A stretch of DNA of 64,000 bases from an uncultured Aquimarina sp. (lineage in GTDB: Bacteria > Bacteroidota > Bacteroidia > Flavobacteriales > Flavobacteriaceae). The translations under genes were made by a program, and so were the position numbers. Location of the stretch: positions 354,823 to 418,822 of the forward strand of contig CANMLL010000001.1 in NCBI GenBank assembly GCA_947498775.1, read 5' to 3'. Positions within the stretch are counted from its first letter, which is position 1. Every line of letters starts with the position of its first letter. Shown piece by piece: positions 45,162 to 54,475 of the stretch. The notes below the pieces were generated by a model, which worked only from the letters and a program-made list of their open reading frames with translations, was not told the DNA's origin and searched no databases.

Positions 45162-46496
45162 ATGCCAATCAAAACTATACCTACTATCTCCTTTTTTAAA
45201 GTACTTAAAAACGCTACCCGTATTCTTAAGAACCCACTACCTTTTCATCATGAGAACTTCGAGAAACATGGAGACATTTTTAAAGTGCAATTAGGATTTG
45301 GTAAAAGCGTATTATTTACAAGAGATAATGGGTTGGCCAAACACATGTTACAGGAGCAACATCGAAAGTACTTTAAATCCGAATTACAAACTAAAGATCT
45401 TGGCCGTTACATAGGCAAGGGATTGCTTACGGCTAATGGGGAGCATTGGTTAAGACAAAGAAGATTAATCCAGCCCGCATTTTATAAGAAAAAACTTGAT
45501 GTTATTGCCCAAACAATACAACAAGCAATAGATCAGCAACTATCAAAGATTAAGCCTGGCAAAACGATAGATGTATTTCCGTTAATGAATGATTTGGCAT
45601 TCGATGTAGTTGCAAAATCATTGTTTAGTTATACCGATACCGGAAATACAATTTCCAGACTTCAATATATTACTGAGCAAGTTCAAAAATCGTTGATCAA
45701 AGAGATTCGACAACCATACAAGCGCTGGTGGTTTCATCTTAGCGGTCAGATTAAAAGAACACTTGCACTAAAAAATGAAGCACGAGATATTTTAAATGCC
45801 ATTATCGAAGCGCGTAAAAAATCTAATAAAACACACGATGATCTTCTTGATATGCTTTTGGCATCTCAATATGAAGATGGATCAGCCATGTCTAATGAAC
45901 AGTTGATTGACGAGATTTTGATTTTATTCGTTGCTGGTCACGAAACCACCTCTAATGCATTATCTTTTTCGATAGTGTTATTAGCGATGCACCCAGAAAT
46001 TCAGGAAAAAGTATATAATGAAGTGTCAATCTCTACCAAACAAGAGTGGTCGTTGATGGAGCAATTTGCAAAAAGCCAATATACAAAACAATGTATCGAG
46101 GAAACAATGCGATTATATCCACCTGCATACTTTTCTGATAGAGAAGCTATAGAAGAAGATGAGTATAGAGGTATGCTATTGCCCAAAAAAACTACGATAC
46201 TCATTTCGTTTTTTGAAATACACCGGCACAAAAAATTTTGGAAGGACCCCTCAAAATTTGATCCGAATAGATTTGATCCCAAACAAAAAAAAGAGTATTC
46301 TGATTGGTATTTTCCATTCGGGGCAGGGCCAAGAATGTGTGTAGGTAGTAATTTTGCAATGTATGAAATGATTGTTGTGATTAGTAAGTTAGTGAAGAAG
46401 TACAGAATTACTACAGCCATTGAAAGTATAGAAATTAAACCTCTAATTACACTAAAGCCTTTAAATGCTAAAGTGAGATTTGTGCCTAGGGAATAA
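45162..46496 (+). CDS. cytochrome P450
   Basis: The 444-residue protein has all P450 hallmarks: I-helix [10 protein letters not shown] (~256), K-helix [10 protein letters not shown] (ExxR, ~312) and heme loop [19 protein letters not shown] with the cysteine ligand near 392. No signal anchor or reductase domain is fused, so a soluble monooxygenase using separate ferredoxin partners is likely. The sequence resembles bacterial fatty-acid-hydroxylase-like P450s, but the substrate is not predictable. No redox partner gene is adjacent; the neighbours are an amidohydrolase and queG, which begins four bases after its stop. Confidence 0.95.
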   Translation: MPIKTIPTISFFKVLKNATRILKNPLPFHHENFEKHGDIFKVQLGFGKSVLFTRDNGLAKHMLQEQHRKYFKSELQTKDLGRYIGKGLLTANGEHWLRQRRLIQPAFYKKKLDVIAQTIQQAIDQQLSKIKPGKTIDVFPLMNDLAFDVVAKSLFSYTDTGNTISRLQYITEQVQKSLIKEIRQPYKRWWFHLSGQIKRTLALKNEARDILNAIIEARKKSNKTHDDLLDMLLASQYEDGSAMSNEQLIDEILILFVAGHETTSNALSFSIVLLAMHPEIQEKVYNEVSISTKQEWSLMEQFAKSQYTKQCIEETMRLYPPAYFSDREAIEEDEYRGMLLPKKTTILISFFEIHRHKKFWKDPSKFDPNRFDPKQKKEYSDWYFPFGAGPRMCVGSNFAMYEMIVVISKLVKKYRITTAIESIEIKPLITLKPLNAKVRFVPRE

Positions 46497-46500
46497 GTAT

Positions 46501-47430
46501 ATGAATCCAAAAGCAAAATATACAGAACTCATTAAGACAGAAGCCAAGCGCCTCGGGTTTTTATCATGTGGCATTAGCAAAGCAGAATTTCTTGAAGAAG
46601 AAGCACCAAGACTAGAAAGATGGCTTAATCAGAATATGCATGGCGAAATGAAGTACATGGAAAATCATTTCGACAAGCGTTTGGATCCAACAAAACTAGT
46701 AGAGGGATCCAAAAGCGTAATCTCACTATTGCTTAATTATTATCCATCAGAAGAACAAAAAGATCCCGATGCTCCCAAAATATCTAAGTATGCCTACGGT
46801 ACGGACTATCATTTCGTAATCAAAGAAAAACTTAAGCAATTATTGCATTTTATTCAAGAAGAAATAGGGGATGTTCATGGTAGAGCTTTTGTAGATTCTG
46901 CTCCGGTCCTGGATAAAGCCTGGGCAGCAAAAAGCGGTTTGGGGTGGATAGGAAAAAATAGTAACCTTCTCACACAACAAGTAGGTTCTTTTTATTTTAT
47001 TGCCGAACTTATTGTAGATCTTGAATTGGAATATGATACCCCGGTAACCGATCACTGCGGAACCTGCACAGCATGTATAGATGCATGCCCAACGCAAGCG
47101 ATTGTTGATCCATATGTAGTAGATGGAAGCAAATGTATTTCATATTTTACCATAGAATTAAAAGAGGAGATTCCGCAGAGTTATAAAGGACAATTTGATA
47201 ATTGGATGTTTGGTTGTGACGTATGCCAGGATGTATGTCCCTGGAATCGCTTTTCTAAACCACATAACGAACCTCTTTTTAATACAAAACCCGAGCTTTT
47301 AGAAATGTCCAAAAAAGATTGGGAGGAAATTACACAAGAGGTGTTTTCTAAAGTTTTTCAGAAATCGGCCGTAAAGAGAACAAAATTTTCTGGCCTCAGT
47401 AGGAATATTAGATTTCTAAAAGACAAATGA
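46501..47430 (+). CDS. queG: epoxyqueuosine reductase QueG
   Basis: The 309-residue protein ([20 protein letters not shown]) has the cobalamin-dependent reductase region ([22 protein letters not shown]) and two [4Fe-4S] motifs, [16 protein letters not shown] (~185) and [11 protein letters not shown] (~239). It reduces epoxyqueuosine to queuosine at tRNA position 34 using B12. The HEAT-like C-terminal extension seen in some members is absent, so it is the short form. An in-frame ATG seven codons upstream overlaps the P450 gene and is rejected. Confidence 0.95.
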   Translation: MNPKAKYTELIKTEAKRLGFLSCGISKAEFLEEEAPRLERWLNQNMHGEMKYMENHFDKRLDPTKLVEGSKSVISLLLNYYPSEEQKDPDAPKISKYAYGTDYHFVIKEKLKQLLHFIQEEIGDVHGRAFVDSAPVLDKAWAAKSGLGWIGKNSNLLTQQVGSFYFIAELIVDLELEYDTPVTDHCGTCTACIDACPTQAIVDPYVVDGSKCISYFTIELKEEIPQSYKGQFDNWMFGCDVCQDVCPWNRFSKPHNEPLFNTKPELLEMSKKDWEEITQEVFSKVFQKSAVKRTKFSGLSRNIRFLKDK

Positions 47431-47639
47431 GTTTGTTTTTTTGAAAATTTCGTAATACAAACGTTTACATTAAAGATTTTAACGTTTTAAATCAAGAAAA
47501 ACTCACTCATTTTGTTAGAATCTTGTATATTCAACAAGTTTTTTAACAAAAAATAAACAACTTAGGTTTTTAAAGTCCCTCCCCAAATCCTTTGCTTTAG
47601 AAACATTTTAATCTTTGGTTTAGCTTAAATACTTCACAA

Positions 47640-49358
47640 ATGAACGAATTATCGTATATCGACATTGCTGTCATCGTAGTTTACTTAATAGGAATAATTA
47701 TCTACGGAATATCAAAATCAAAAAGAGGAAGTTCAGAGGATTATTTTTTAGGAGGTCGAACTATGACCTGGCCTATTGTTGGGATCGCACTATTCTCTGC
47801 AAATATTTCTAGTTCTACTTTGGTTGGATTAGCATCAGATGCTTATCAAACTAATATTAATGTATACAACTACGAATGGTTTGCTGTAGTAGTACTGATA
47901 TTTTTTGCTATATTTTTTCTTCCGTTTTATCTGAGATCAGGGGTATATACAATGCCAGAGTTTCTAGAAAGACGATATGATAGGCGATCCAGATATTATT
48001 TTTCTTTTATAACGGTAGTAGGCAATATTTTGGTAGATACGGCGGCAGGTTTGTATGTAGGTAAAATTGTTTTAACGCTGTTGTTTCCTTCTATGGATTC
48101 AACACTTATTTTAATTATTCTTGCGGTTGCCGCGGCAGCATATACAATACCAGGGGGGCTTAACTCGGTAATTCAGACAGAAGTAATACAAGCCATTTTG
48201 CTAATATTAGGGTCCTGTTTACTTACCTATTTTGCGTTTGATCAATTAGGCGGTGGATGGTCTGGCATGATGGCAAAACTGGATGCAATGTTATCCGCTG
48301 GCGAAGTAAATTTTGCAGATAGAGCGACCGAAGGAAAGTACATACCTCAAAATTCGGATGAGGTCTTTAGCCTGGTGCGACCAAGTAATGACGAATTCAT
48401 GCCTTGGTGGGGATTATTAACCGGAGTGCCATTATTAGGATTTTACTTCTGGGCAAATAATCAATTTATGGTGCAACGTGTGCTGGGAGCCAAAGATTTA
48501 AATCATGGGCGATGGGGTGCACTTTTTGCCGGATTATTAAAGCTACCAGTAATTTTCATTATGGTAGTTCCTGGAGTATTAGCATTACTTTTATTTAGCA
48601 CATTGGATATTACAGGGCTTAATTATGCACTTACAGATGGCACTATTTGTGATAATCTTGCCGATTGTCCTAACCTTACGTATCCGGTATTGTTATTTCA
48701 ATTGCTCCCCGTAGGAGTATTGGGATTAGTGGTTGCTGGATTGATGGCGGCAATGATGTCTTCAGTATCGGCAACATTTAATTCGGCATCTACCTTGGTA
48801 ACTATGGATTTTGTAAAACAACTTAGACCAGAATTAACCAGCAAACAATTGGTAAGAGTAGGTCAGATCACTACTATAATTTTGGTAGTTTTGGCGATTT
48901 CATGGGTACCTTTTATTGAAAGTGTAAGTGATTCTCTTTGGACATACTTACAATTAGTGATTGCTTATACATGTCCACCGGCAGTTTCAACCTTTATTTT
49001 AGGATTATTCTGGAAGCGAGCAAACGGAACAGGATCAATTGTAAGTTTGTTAACCGGTTTCTCATTGGCTATTTTAATGATATTGTCACAAACGTTTGAA
49101 TGGGTGCCTGAAGTAAATGACCTGCATTTTCTTGCAAAAGCAACATGGTTGTTTGTAATTTGCGTAACACTTCATGTTGTTGTAAGTTTAGCCACAAAAC
49201 CACAATCAGAACAACAAATCAAAGAATATACCTATAAAAAGGAGATGTTTGCTGAAGAATCAAAAGATCTTACCGGATTACCCTGGTACAAAAATTACAG
49301 AACACTATCTGTTATTCTTTTGATTGTTACTGCCATCGTTGTAGGATTCTTTTGGTAA
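47640..49358 (+). CDS. sodium/solute symporter (SSS family)
   Basis: The 572-residue protein has about 14 membrane helices and the SSS features GGRTMTWPIVGIALFSANIS and GLVVAGLMAAMMSSVSATFN SASTLVTMDF, close to SglT-type sugar transporters. It imports a solute with sodium. The gene immediately precedes the trehalase, 16 bases apart, so trehalose or the glucose released from it is a reasonable but unproven substrate. The 209 bases before it hold only A/T-rich sequence and a weak hairpin with a T-run near 47522-47544 that may end queG transcription. Confidence 0.92.
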   Translation: MNELSYIDIAVIVVYLIGIIIYGISKSKRGSSEDYFLGGRTMTWPIVGIALFSANISSSTLVGLASDAYQTNINVYNYEWFAVVVLIFFAIFFLPFYLRSGVYTMPEFLERRYDRRSRYYFSFITVVGNILVDTAAGLYVGKIVLTLLFPSMDSTLILIILAVAAAAYTIPGGLNSVIQTEVIQAILLILGSCLLTYFAFDQLGGGWSGMMAKLDAMLSAGEVNFADRATEGKYIPQNSDEVFSLVRPSNDEFMPWWGLLTGVPLLGFYFWANNQFMVQRVLGAKDLNHGRWGALFAGLLKLPVIFIMVVPGVLALLLFSTLDITGLNYALTDGTICDNLADCPNLTYPVLLFQLLPVGVLGLVVAGLMAAMMSSVSATFNSASTLVTMDFVKQLRPELTSKQLVRVGQITTIILVVLAISWVPFIESVSDSLWTYLQLVIAYTCPPAVSTFILGLFWKRANGTGSIVSLLTGFSLAILMILSQTFEWVPEVNDLHFLAKATWLFVICVTLHVVVSLATKPQSEQQIKEYTYKKEMFAEESKDLTGLPWYKNYRTLSVILLIVTAIVVGFFW

Positions 49359-49374
49359 GATAAATCGAAAGATA

Positions 49375-51306
49375 ATGAGAAAACAGAATTTTAAATTTCT
49401 ATACCTGAGTATAGGTGTCATTGCTTTTTTTCTAGTAGGGTGTAAAGAAAATGGTGTAAAAAAAGTATCAAATACAGCGGTACTTGAAAAACTAATTGCC
49501 CAGGAAGATACCGATGGAGATAAAAAAATAACCGTCGATGATAAAGGCCCAAAGAAGTTTGAATTTATTGATGCAAACGGAAAATCTTATCCTGTTGAAG
49601 GGACATATCAGTTATCAAATTTGCTTCAGGAATTGGCAATTGCACAAGAAGAGGATGTGATTCCTATAGATAGAATCAATGAAGCTCCTTCTGAGCGTAT
49701 TTCCAGATTGATCAAAACAAGATTTTGGGACAATCTTACCCGATCTATTGATAAAGAAGGGCTAGAACGAGTTCTTGGTGATACAAAATCTAATACCGAT
49801 ACTTTACGATTGTATATACCATTTAATGATAAGGAAGCAACAGCATATTTTCAATCATTAGAATCCGAATTTAAAAAATTAAAAGTTGTTGTCCTTCCGG
49901 AGGAAATCACTCCAGAATATGTAAAAACTCTTAATACTAAGCCTGGTATTTTAAATTTGGCACATATAAAAAATGGAAAAGATTATAAAGGAACACCATT
50001 TGTAGTGCCAGGAGGACGATTTAACGAAATGTACGGCTGGGATAGTTATTTTGAGTCTGTTGGCCTATTAATAGATGATCGAGAAGATCTCGCGATGGCA
50101 ATGGCAGATAATTTTGGATATCAGATCGAGCACTATGGCAAAATCTTGAATGCCAACAGAAGTTATTATCTCACCAGAACACAACCTCCTTTTTTTAGTT
50201 CATTACTTAAAGAGATTTATTTAGAAAACCCAAATATTTCAAAAGATTGGCTTGCCAAAAATCTTAAAATGGTGATAAAGGAATATGAGACGGTTTGGAT
50301 GCAAAACGGAGTTCGACTTACGGATAATGGCTTAAATCGTTTCTATGGTGAAGGAATTGGAATACCTCCCGAAACTGAAGAAGGACATTTTGATTTTGTA
50401 TTAAAAAAGTATGCAGACAAGCACAAGCCGGATTTCGAGTCTTTCAAGGCGATGTATCAAGATGGCAGAATCAAGGATGCAGCATTAGATGAATATTTTA
50501 CCCATGATCGTTCTATGCGCGAGAGTGGACATGACACTTCTAATCGCTTAGACGATGTATGTGCCAGCCTCAATACGGTTGGGCTTAATAGTTTATTGTA
50601 TAAGTACGAAGTCGATATAGCATTTATGATTAAAGAAGTGTTTAATGGTAATTTTCAAGATCAGAATACCGAGTTTTGGTTAGCAAAAGCTGAAAAAAGA
50701 AAAGACTTAATGAACGACCTGATGTGGGATGACGAAATTGGAGGCTATTACGATTACAATGTTGTAACAAAAAAACAACAAAAAATAGAATCAGCTACAA
50801 ATTACTATCCGCTCTGGGTTGGAATCTGTTCAGATCATCAAGCAGATAGAATGATCAAGAATTTGTTTGCCAATCTGGTTGAAAAAGGTGGTGTAGCAGG
50901 CACCACCGATATTTCAGATAAAACCAATGCCGATGCACCACAACGCCAATGGGATTATCCCAATGGTTGGGCACCACATCAAATGACGATTTGGAGAGGG
51001 CTTGGCAATTACGGATATGAAGATGAAGTTCAAGAGCTGGTATATCGTTGGTTATGGATGATTACCAAAAATGCCGTAAATTATAATGGTACAATCCCCG
51101 AAAAATACAATGTGGTGCAATGTACTCATAAAGTATATGCAGAATATGGTAATGTAGGTACAGAGTTCGACTACATTACGCCAAGCGGTTTTGGCTGGAT
51201 GAACGCATCCTATCAATTTGGATTAAGTTTGTTAAATAAAGATCTAAAGAGTAAACTTGATCAACTGGTTGATCCTGATCATATTTTTAAGATAGTTGCA
51301 AAATGA
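49375..51306 (+). CDS. periplasmic or surface trehalase lipoprotein (GH37)
   Basis: The 643-residue protein has a lipoprotein signal (IGVIAFFLVGCKENG), then an EF-hand-like DTDGDKKITVDD stretch (~42-53), then an (alpha/alpha)6 glycoside hydrolase family 37 domain. Both trehalase signatures are present: PGGRFNEMYGWDSYF (~211) and QWDYPNGWAPHQ (~523). The acidic catalytic residue lies in the ESGHDTSNR region. It splits trehalose into two glucose units outside the inner membrane, and the symporter encoded just upstream would take up the product or substrate. The pairing suggests a two-gene trehalose utilisation unit. Confidence 0.93.
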   Translation: MRKQNFKFLYLSIGVIAFFLVGCKENGVKKVSNTAVLEKLIAQEDTDGDKKITVDDKGPKKFEFIDANGKSYPVEGTYQLSNLLQELAIAQEEDVIPIDRINEAPSERISRLIKTRFWDNLTRSIDKEGLERVLGDTKSNTDTLRLYIPFNDKEATAYFQSLESEFKKLKVVVLPEEITPEYVKTLNTKPGILNLAHIKNGKDYKGTPFVVPGGRFNEMYGWDSYFESVGLLIDDREDLAMAMADNFGYQIEHYGKILNANRSYYLTRTQPPFFSSLLKEIYLENPNISKDWLAKNLKMVIKEYETVWMQNGVRLTDNGLNRFYGEGIGIPPETEEGHFDFVLKKYADKHKPDFESFKAMYQDGRIKDAALDEYFTHDRSMRESGHDTSNRLDDVCASLNTVGLNSLLYKYEVDIAFMIKEVFNGNFQDQNTEFWLAKAEKRKDLMNDLMWDDEIGGYYDYNVVTKKQQKIESATNYYPLWVGICSDHQADRMIKNLFANLVEKGGVAGTTDISDKTNADAPQRQWDYPNGWAPHQMTIWRGLGNYGYEDEVQELVYRWLWMITKNAVNYNGTIPEKYNVVQCTHKVYAEYGNVGTEFDYITPSGFGWMNASYQFGLSLLNKDLKSKLDQLVDPDHIFKIVAK

Positions 51307-51410
51307 TTGCCAAATTATCAATGGATTTCTTAAAAAACGAAGTACTTTTCTGTTATGTTGATTTTTCTAAAGATTAACCACTATTAATTTCTGCATCTCA
51401 TACAGACTTG

Positions 51411-51418
51411 TAACTTTG
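51411..51418 (+). promoter_or_regulatory. -7 element upstream of maeB
   Basis: TAACTTTG matches the consensus and sits 26 bases before the maeB ATG. The -33 element is not clear. Confidence 0.4.
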
Positions 51419-51443
51419 TATTGCACATTTATCTTGATTTAGT

Positions 51444-53753
51444 ATGAGTATTCAAAGTAAAAGAAGAGAAGCTTTAGTGTATCACGCAAAGCCGACACCA
51501 GGAAAAATCAAAGTTGTTCCTACCAAAAAGTATGCTACACAAAGAGATTTGTCTTTGGCATATTCTCCAGGTGTAGCAGAACCTTGTTTAGAAATTGAGA
51601 AAAAAAAGTCCGATGTATATAAATATACGGCAAAAGGAAATCTGGTAGCTGTAATATCCAACGGTACTGCAGTTTTGGGATTAGGAGATATAGGCCCAGA
51701 AGCCTCTAAGCCAGTGATGGAAGGAAAAGGACTACTTTTTAAGATTTTTGCAGATATAGATGTTTTTGATATTGAAGTAGACACCAAAGACGTAGACGCT
51801 TTTATAGAAACGGTTAAGAATATTGCCCCGACCTTTGGAGGGATAAATCTAGAAGATATTAAAGCCCCCGAAGCTTTTGAGATTGAAAGACGCTTAAAAG
51901 AAGAACTTGATATCCCAGTGATGCATGATGATCAACACGGAACAGCAATTATTTCTGCTGCAGCGTTACTGAATGCATTAGAAATTGCAGATAAAAAAAT
52001 AGGAGATGTAAAAATAGTAGTGAGTGGAGCAGGAGCGGCAGCGGTTTCATGTACACGACTGTATAAGGCTTTTGGTGCAAAGGATAAAAATATCGTGATG
52101 ACCGATAGTAAAGGTGTGATCAGAAAAGATCGAGATAACCTCACCAAAGAAAAAGCAGAATTTGCAACAGATCGAGACCTGAATGAATTAGAGGATGCTA
52201 TGAAAGATGCTGATGTGTTTATAGGCCTCTCGATGGCAAATCTAGTTACTCCAGAAATGCTGTTATCGATGGCCGATAGTCCTATAGTTTTTGCCATGGC
52301 AAACCCTGATCCCGAGATAGAATATAGCCTTGCTATAAAAACGCGTGAGGATGTAATCATGGCAACGGGTAGAAGTGATCATCCTAATCAGGTGAATAAT
52401 GTACTAGGGTTTCCTTTTATCTTTAGAGGAGCTCTGGATGTACGTGCCACTGCAATTAATGAAGCAATGAAAATGGCAGCGGTTAAAGCATTGGCCGAAC
52501 TGGCAAAAGAACCTGTACCAGAACAGGTTAATATTGCCTATGGCGAAACACGTCTTAATTTTGGTAGAGAGTACATCATTCCTAAACCTTTTGATCCAAG
52601 ATTGATTGCAAAAGTACCACCTGCTGTTGCCAAAGCGGCTATAGAAAGTGGTGTGGCTACCGAGTCAATTGCCGATTGGCAAAAATATGAAGATGAGTTG
52701 CTAGAGCGAATGGGGAATGATAATAAATTAGTAAGACTGTTGTTGGATAGAGCCCGAACAAACCCCAAAAGAGTCATTTTTGCTGAAGGAGATCATCTAG
52801 CTGTATTAAAAGCAGCTCAAACAGTAAAAGAAGAGAGGATTGCGATTCCTATTTTATTGGGGCGAAAAGATGTTATTTTGGAGTTAATGAAGGAAATTGA
52901 TTTTGATCCAACAGGAATCGAAATTATTGATCCTAAAGCCGACGAAGAATGCGATCGAAAAAATGAATATGCTAGAAAGTATTGGGAAAATAATAAAAGA
53001 AGAGGGATAACCCTTTATGATGCCGAACGCTTGTTAAGAGAACGTAATTATTTTGCCGCTATGATGGTAAATGAAGGGGATGCAGACGCCTTACTATCTG
53101 GATATTCCAGAAGTTACCCTACAGTGGTGAAACCAATGCTCGATCTTATAGGGTTGGCCAAAGGTGCTGCAAGAATTGCTACCATGAATGTAATGATGAC
53201 CGACAAAGGGCCATTATTTATAAGTGATACTTCGATTAATATCGACCCTTCTTCTAAAGAGTTGGCAAAAATAGCACAGATGACGGCCAGAACAGTTGAA
53301 ATGTTTGGAATTCAGCCTATAGTAGCTATGGTGTCATATGCCAATTTTGGATCATCCAAACATCCTAATGCTACCAAAGTACAGGATGCCGTAGCCTATT
53401 TGCATCGTTATTATCCCAATTTGATTGTAGACGGAGGATTACAAATGAATTTTGCACTGAATAAAGCAATGCGAAAAGATAAGTTTCCGTTTTCTAAACT
53501 TAATGGACAAAAGGTAAATACATTGGTGTTTCCTAGTTTGGACTCTGCAAATAGTAATTATAAGTTGTTAAGCGAATTGAACAATGCAGAGTCGATAGGC
53601 CCCATCATGATGGGAATGGCTAAACCTGTACATATTCTTCAATTGGGAGCAAGTGTTGAAGAAATGATAAATATGGCAGCAGTAGCAGTAATTGATGCTC
53701 AAGAAAAGGAAAAAAGAGAGTTACATTTGGCGTTAATTTCTAAAAACGTTTAA
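51444..53753 (+). CDS. maeB: NADP-dependent malic enzyme with phosphotransacetylase-like domain
   Basis: The 769-residue protein is the long MaeB type. The malic enzyme domain (~1-420) has YSPGVAEPC, HDDQHGTAIISAAALLNAL and the NAD(P) fold VVSGAGAAAVSCTRLY. The C-terminal part (~430-765) resembles phosphate acetyltransferase (LIGLAKGAARIATMNVMMTD, GGLQMNFALNKAM) and usually serves as an allosteric acetyl-CoA sensor rather than as an enzyme. It decarboxylates malate to pyruvate and supplies NADPH. A terminator lies between it and ruvA. Confidence 0.96.
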   Translation: MSIQSKRREALVYHAKPTPGKIKVVPTKKYATQRDLSLAYSPGVAEPCLEIEKKKSDVYKYTAKGNLVAVISNGTAVLGLGDIGPEASKPVMEGKGLLFKIFADIDVFDIEVDTKDVDAFIETVKNIAPTFGGINLEDIKAPEAFEIERRLKEELDIPVMHDDQHGTAIISAAALLNALEIADKKIGDVKIVVSGAGAAAVSCTRLYKAFGAKDKNIVMTDSKGVIRKDRDNLTKEKAEFATDRDLNELEDAMKDADVFIGLSMANLVTPEMLLSMADSPIVFAMANPDPEIEYSLAIKTREDVIMATGRSDHPNQVNNVLGFPFIFRGALDVRATAINEAMKMAAVKALAELAKEPVPEQVNIAYGETRLNFGREYIIPKPFDPRLIAKVPPAVAKAAIESGVATESIADWQKYEDELLERMGNDNKLVRLLLDRARTNPKRVIFAEGDHLAVLKAAQTVKEERIAIPILLGRKDVILELMKEIDFDPTGIEIIDPKADEECDRKNEYARKYWENNKRRGITLYDAERLLRERNYFAAMMVNEGDADALLSGYSRSYPTVVKPMLDLIGLAKGAARIATMNVMMTDKGPLFISDTSINIDPSSKELAKIAQMTARTVEMFGIQPIVAMVSYANFGSSKHPNATKVQDAVAYLHRYYPNLIVDGGLQMNFALNKAMRKDKFPFSKLNGQKVNTLVFPSLDSANSNYKLLSELNNAESIGPIMMGMAKPVHILQLGASVEEMINMAAVAVIDAQEKEKRELHLALISKNV

Positions 53754-53793
53754 ATGGCATATTGGATTTTATAAATAACATAAAATAAGTTTA

Positions 53794-53845
53794 ATACCCT
53801 TTGAGAGAATGATTTTCAAAGGGTATATTTTTATCTTTTTTTGTA
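53794..53845 (+). terminator. terminator of maeB
   Basis: ATACCCTTTGA and TCAAAGGGTAT form an 11-bp stem with an 11-base loop, followed by a T-rich tail. Confidence 0.85.
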
Positions 53846-53888
53846 GTATAATTTTATTACATTTGACTCCTTAACATCAACTTAACTA

Positions 53889-54470
53889 ATGATCACACAT
53901 ATCAAAGGGAGGCTTGTTGAAAAAAACCCGACCGATGTAGTAATAGATTGCGCAGGAGTAGGGTATATTTTGCACATTTCACTTCACACGTTTTCCTTAC
54001 TTCCTGAAGGAGAAAATTTAAAGCTTTATACACATCTTCAGATAAAAGAAGATTCTCATACTTTATTTGGTTTTGCCGAAAAATCTGAAAGAGAAATTTT
54101 TCGACTTTTAATCTCTGTTTCTGGTATAGGAGCAAGCACGGCCAGAACCATGTTGTCATCATTGCATCCCGATCAAATCAAAGAATCCATTGCCACTAAT
54201 GATGTAGCCACTATTCAATCTATCAAAGGAATTGGTGCCAAAACTGCACAACGCGTGATGATAGATTTGAAAGACAAAATTCTTAAAGTTTATAATATCG
54301 ACGAAGTTTCTGTGTTACAAAGCAATACTAATAAAGATGAAGCGTTATCAGCATTAGAAACTCTTGGATTTAACAGAAAATTAGCAGAAAAAGCTATAGA
54401 TCGAGTTTTAAAAACCACCCCCAAAGAAACAGTTGAAAATATTATTAAACAAGCACTAAAAAACTTATAA
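53889..54470 (+). CDS. ruvA: Holliday junction branch migration protein RuvA
   Basis: The 193-residue protein has the OB-fold start MITHIKGRLVEKNPTDVVID, two helix-hairpin-helix motifs (LISVSGIGASTARTML, QSIKGIGAKTAQRVM) and the C-terminal RuvB-binding domain (EALSALETLGFNRKLAEKAI). It forms the tetramer that holds the four-way junction for RuvB. sprA begins five bases after its stop, so the two are co-transcribed. Confidence 0.96.
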   Translation: MITHIKGRLVEKNPTDVVIDCAGVGYILHISLHTFSLLPEGENLKLYTHLQIKEDSHTLFGFAEKSEREIFRLLISVSGIGASTARTMLSSLHPDQIKESIATNDVATIQSIKGIGAKTAQRVMIDLKDKILKVYNIDEVSVLQSNTNKDEALSALETLGFNRKLAEKAIDRVLKTTPKETVENIIKQALKNL

Positions 54471-54475
54471 AAACA

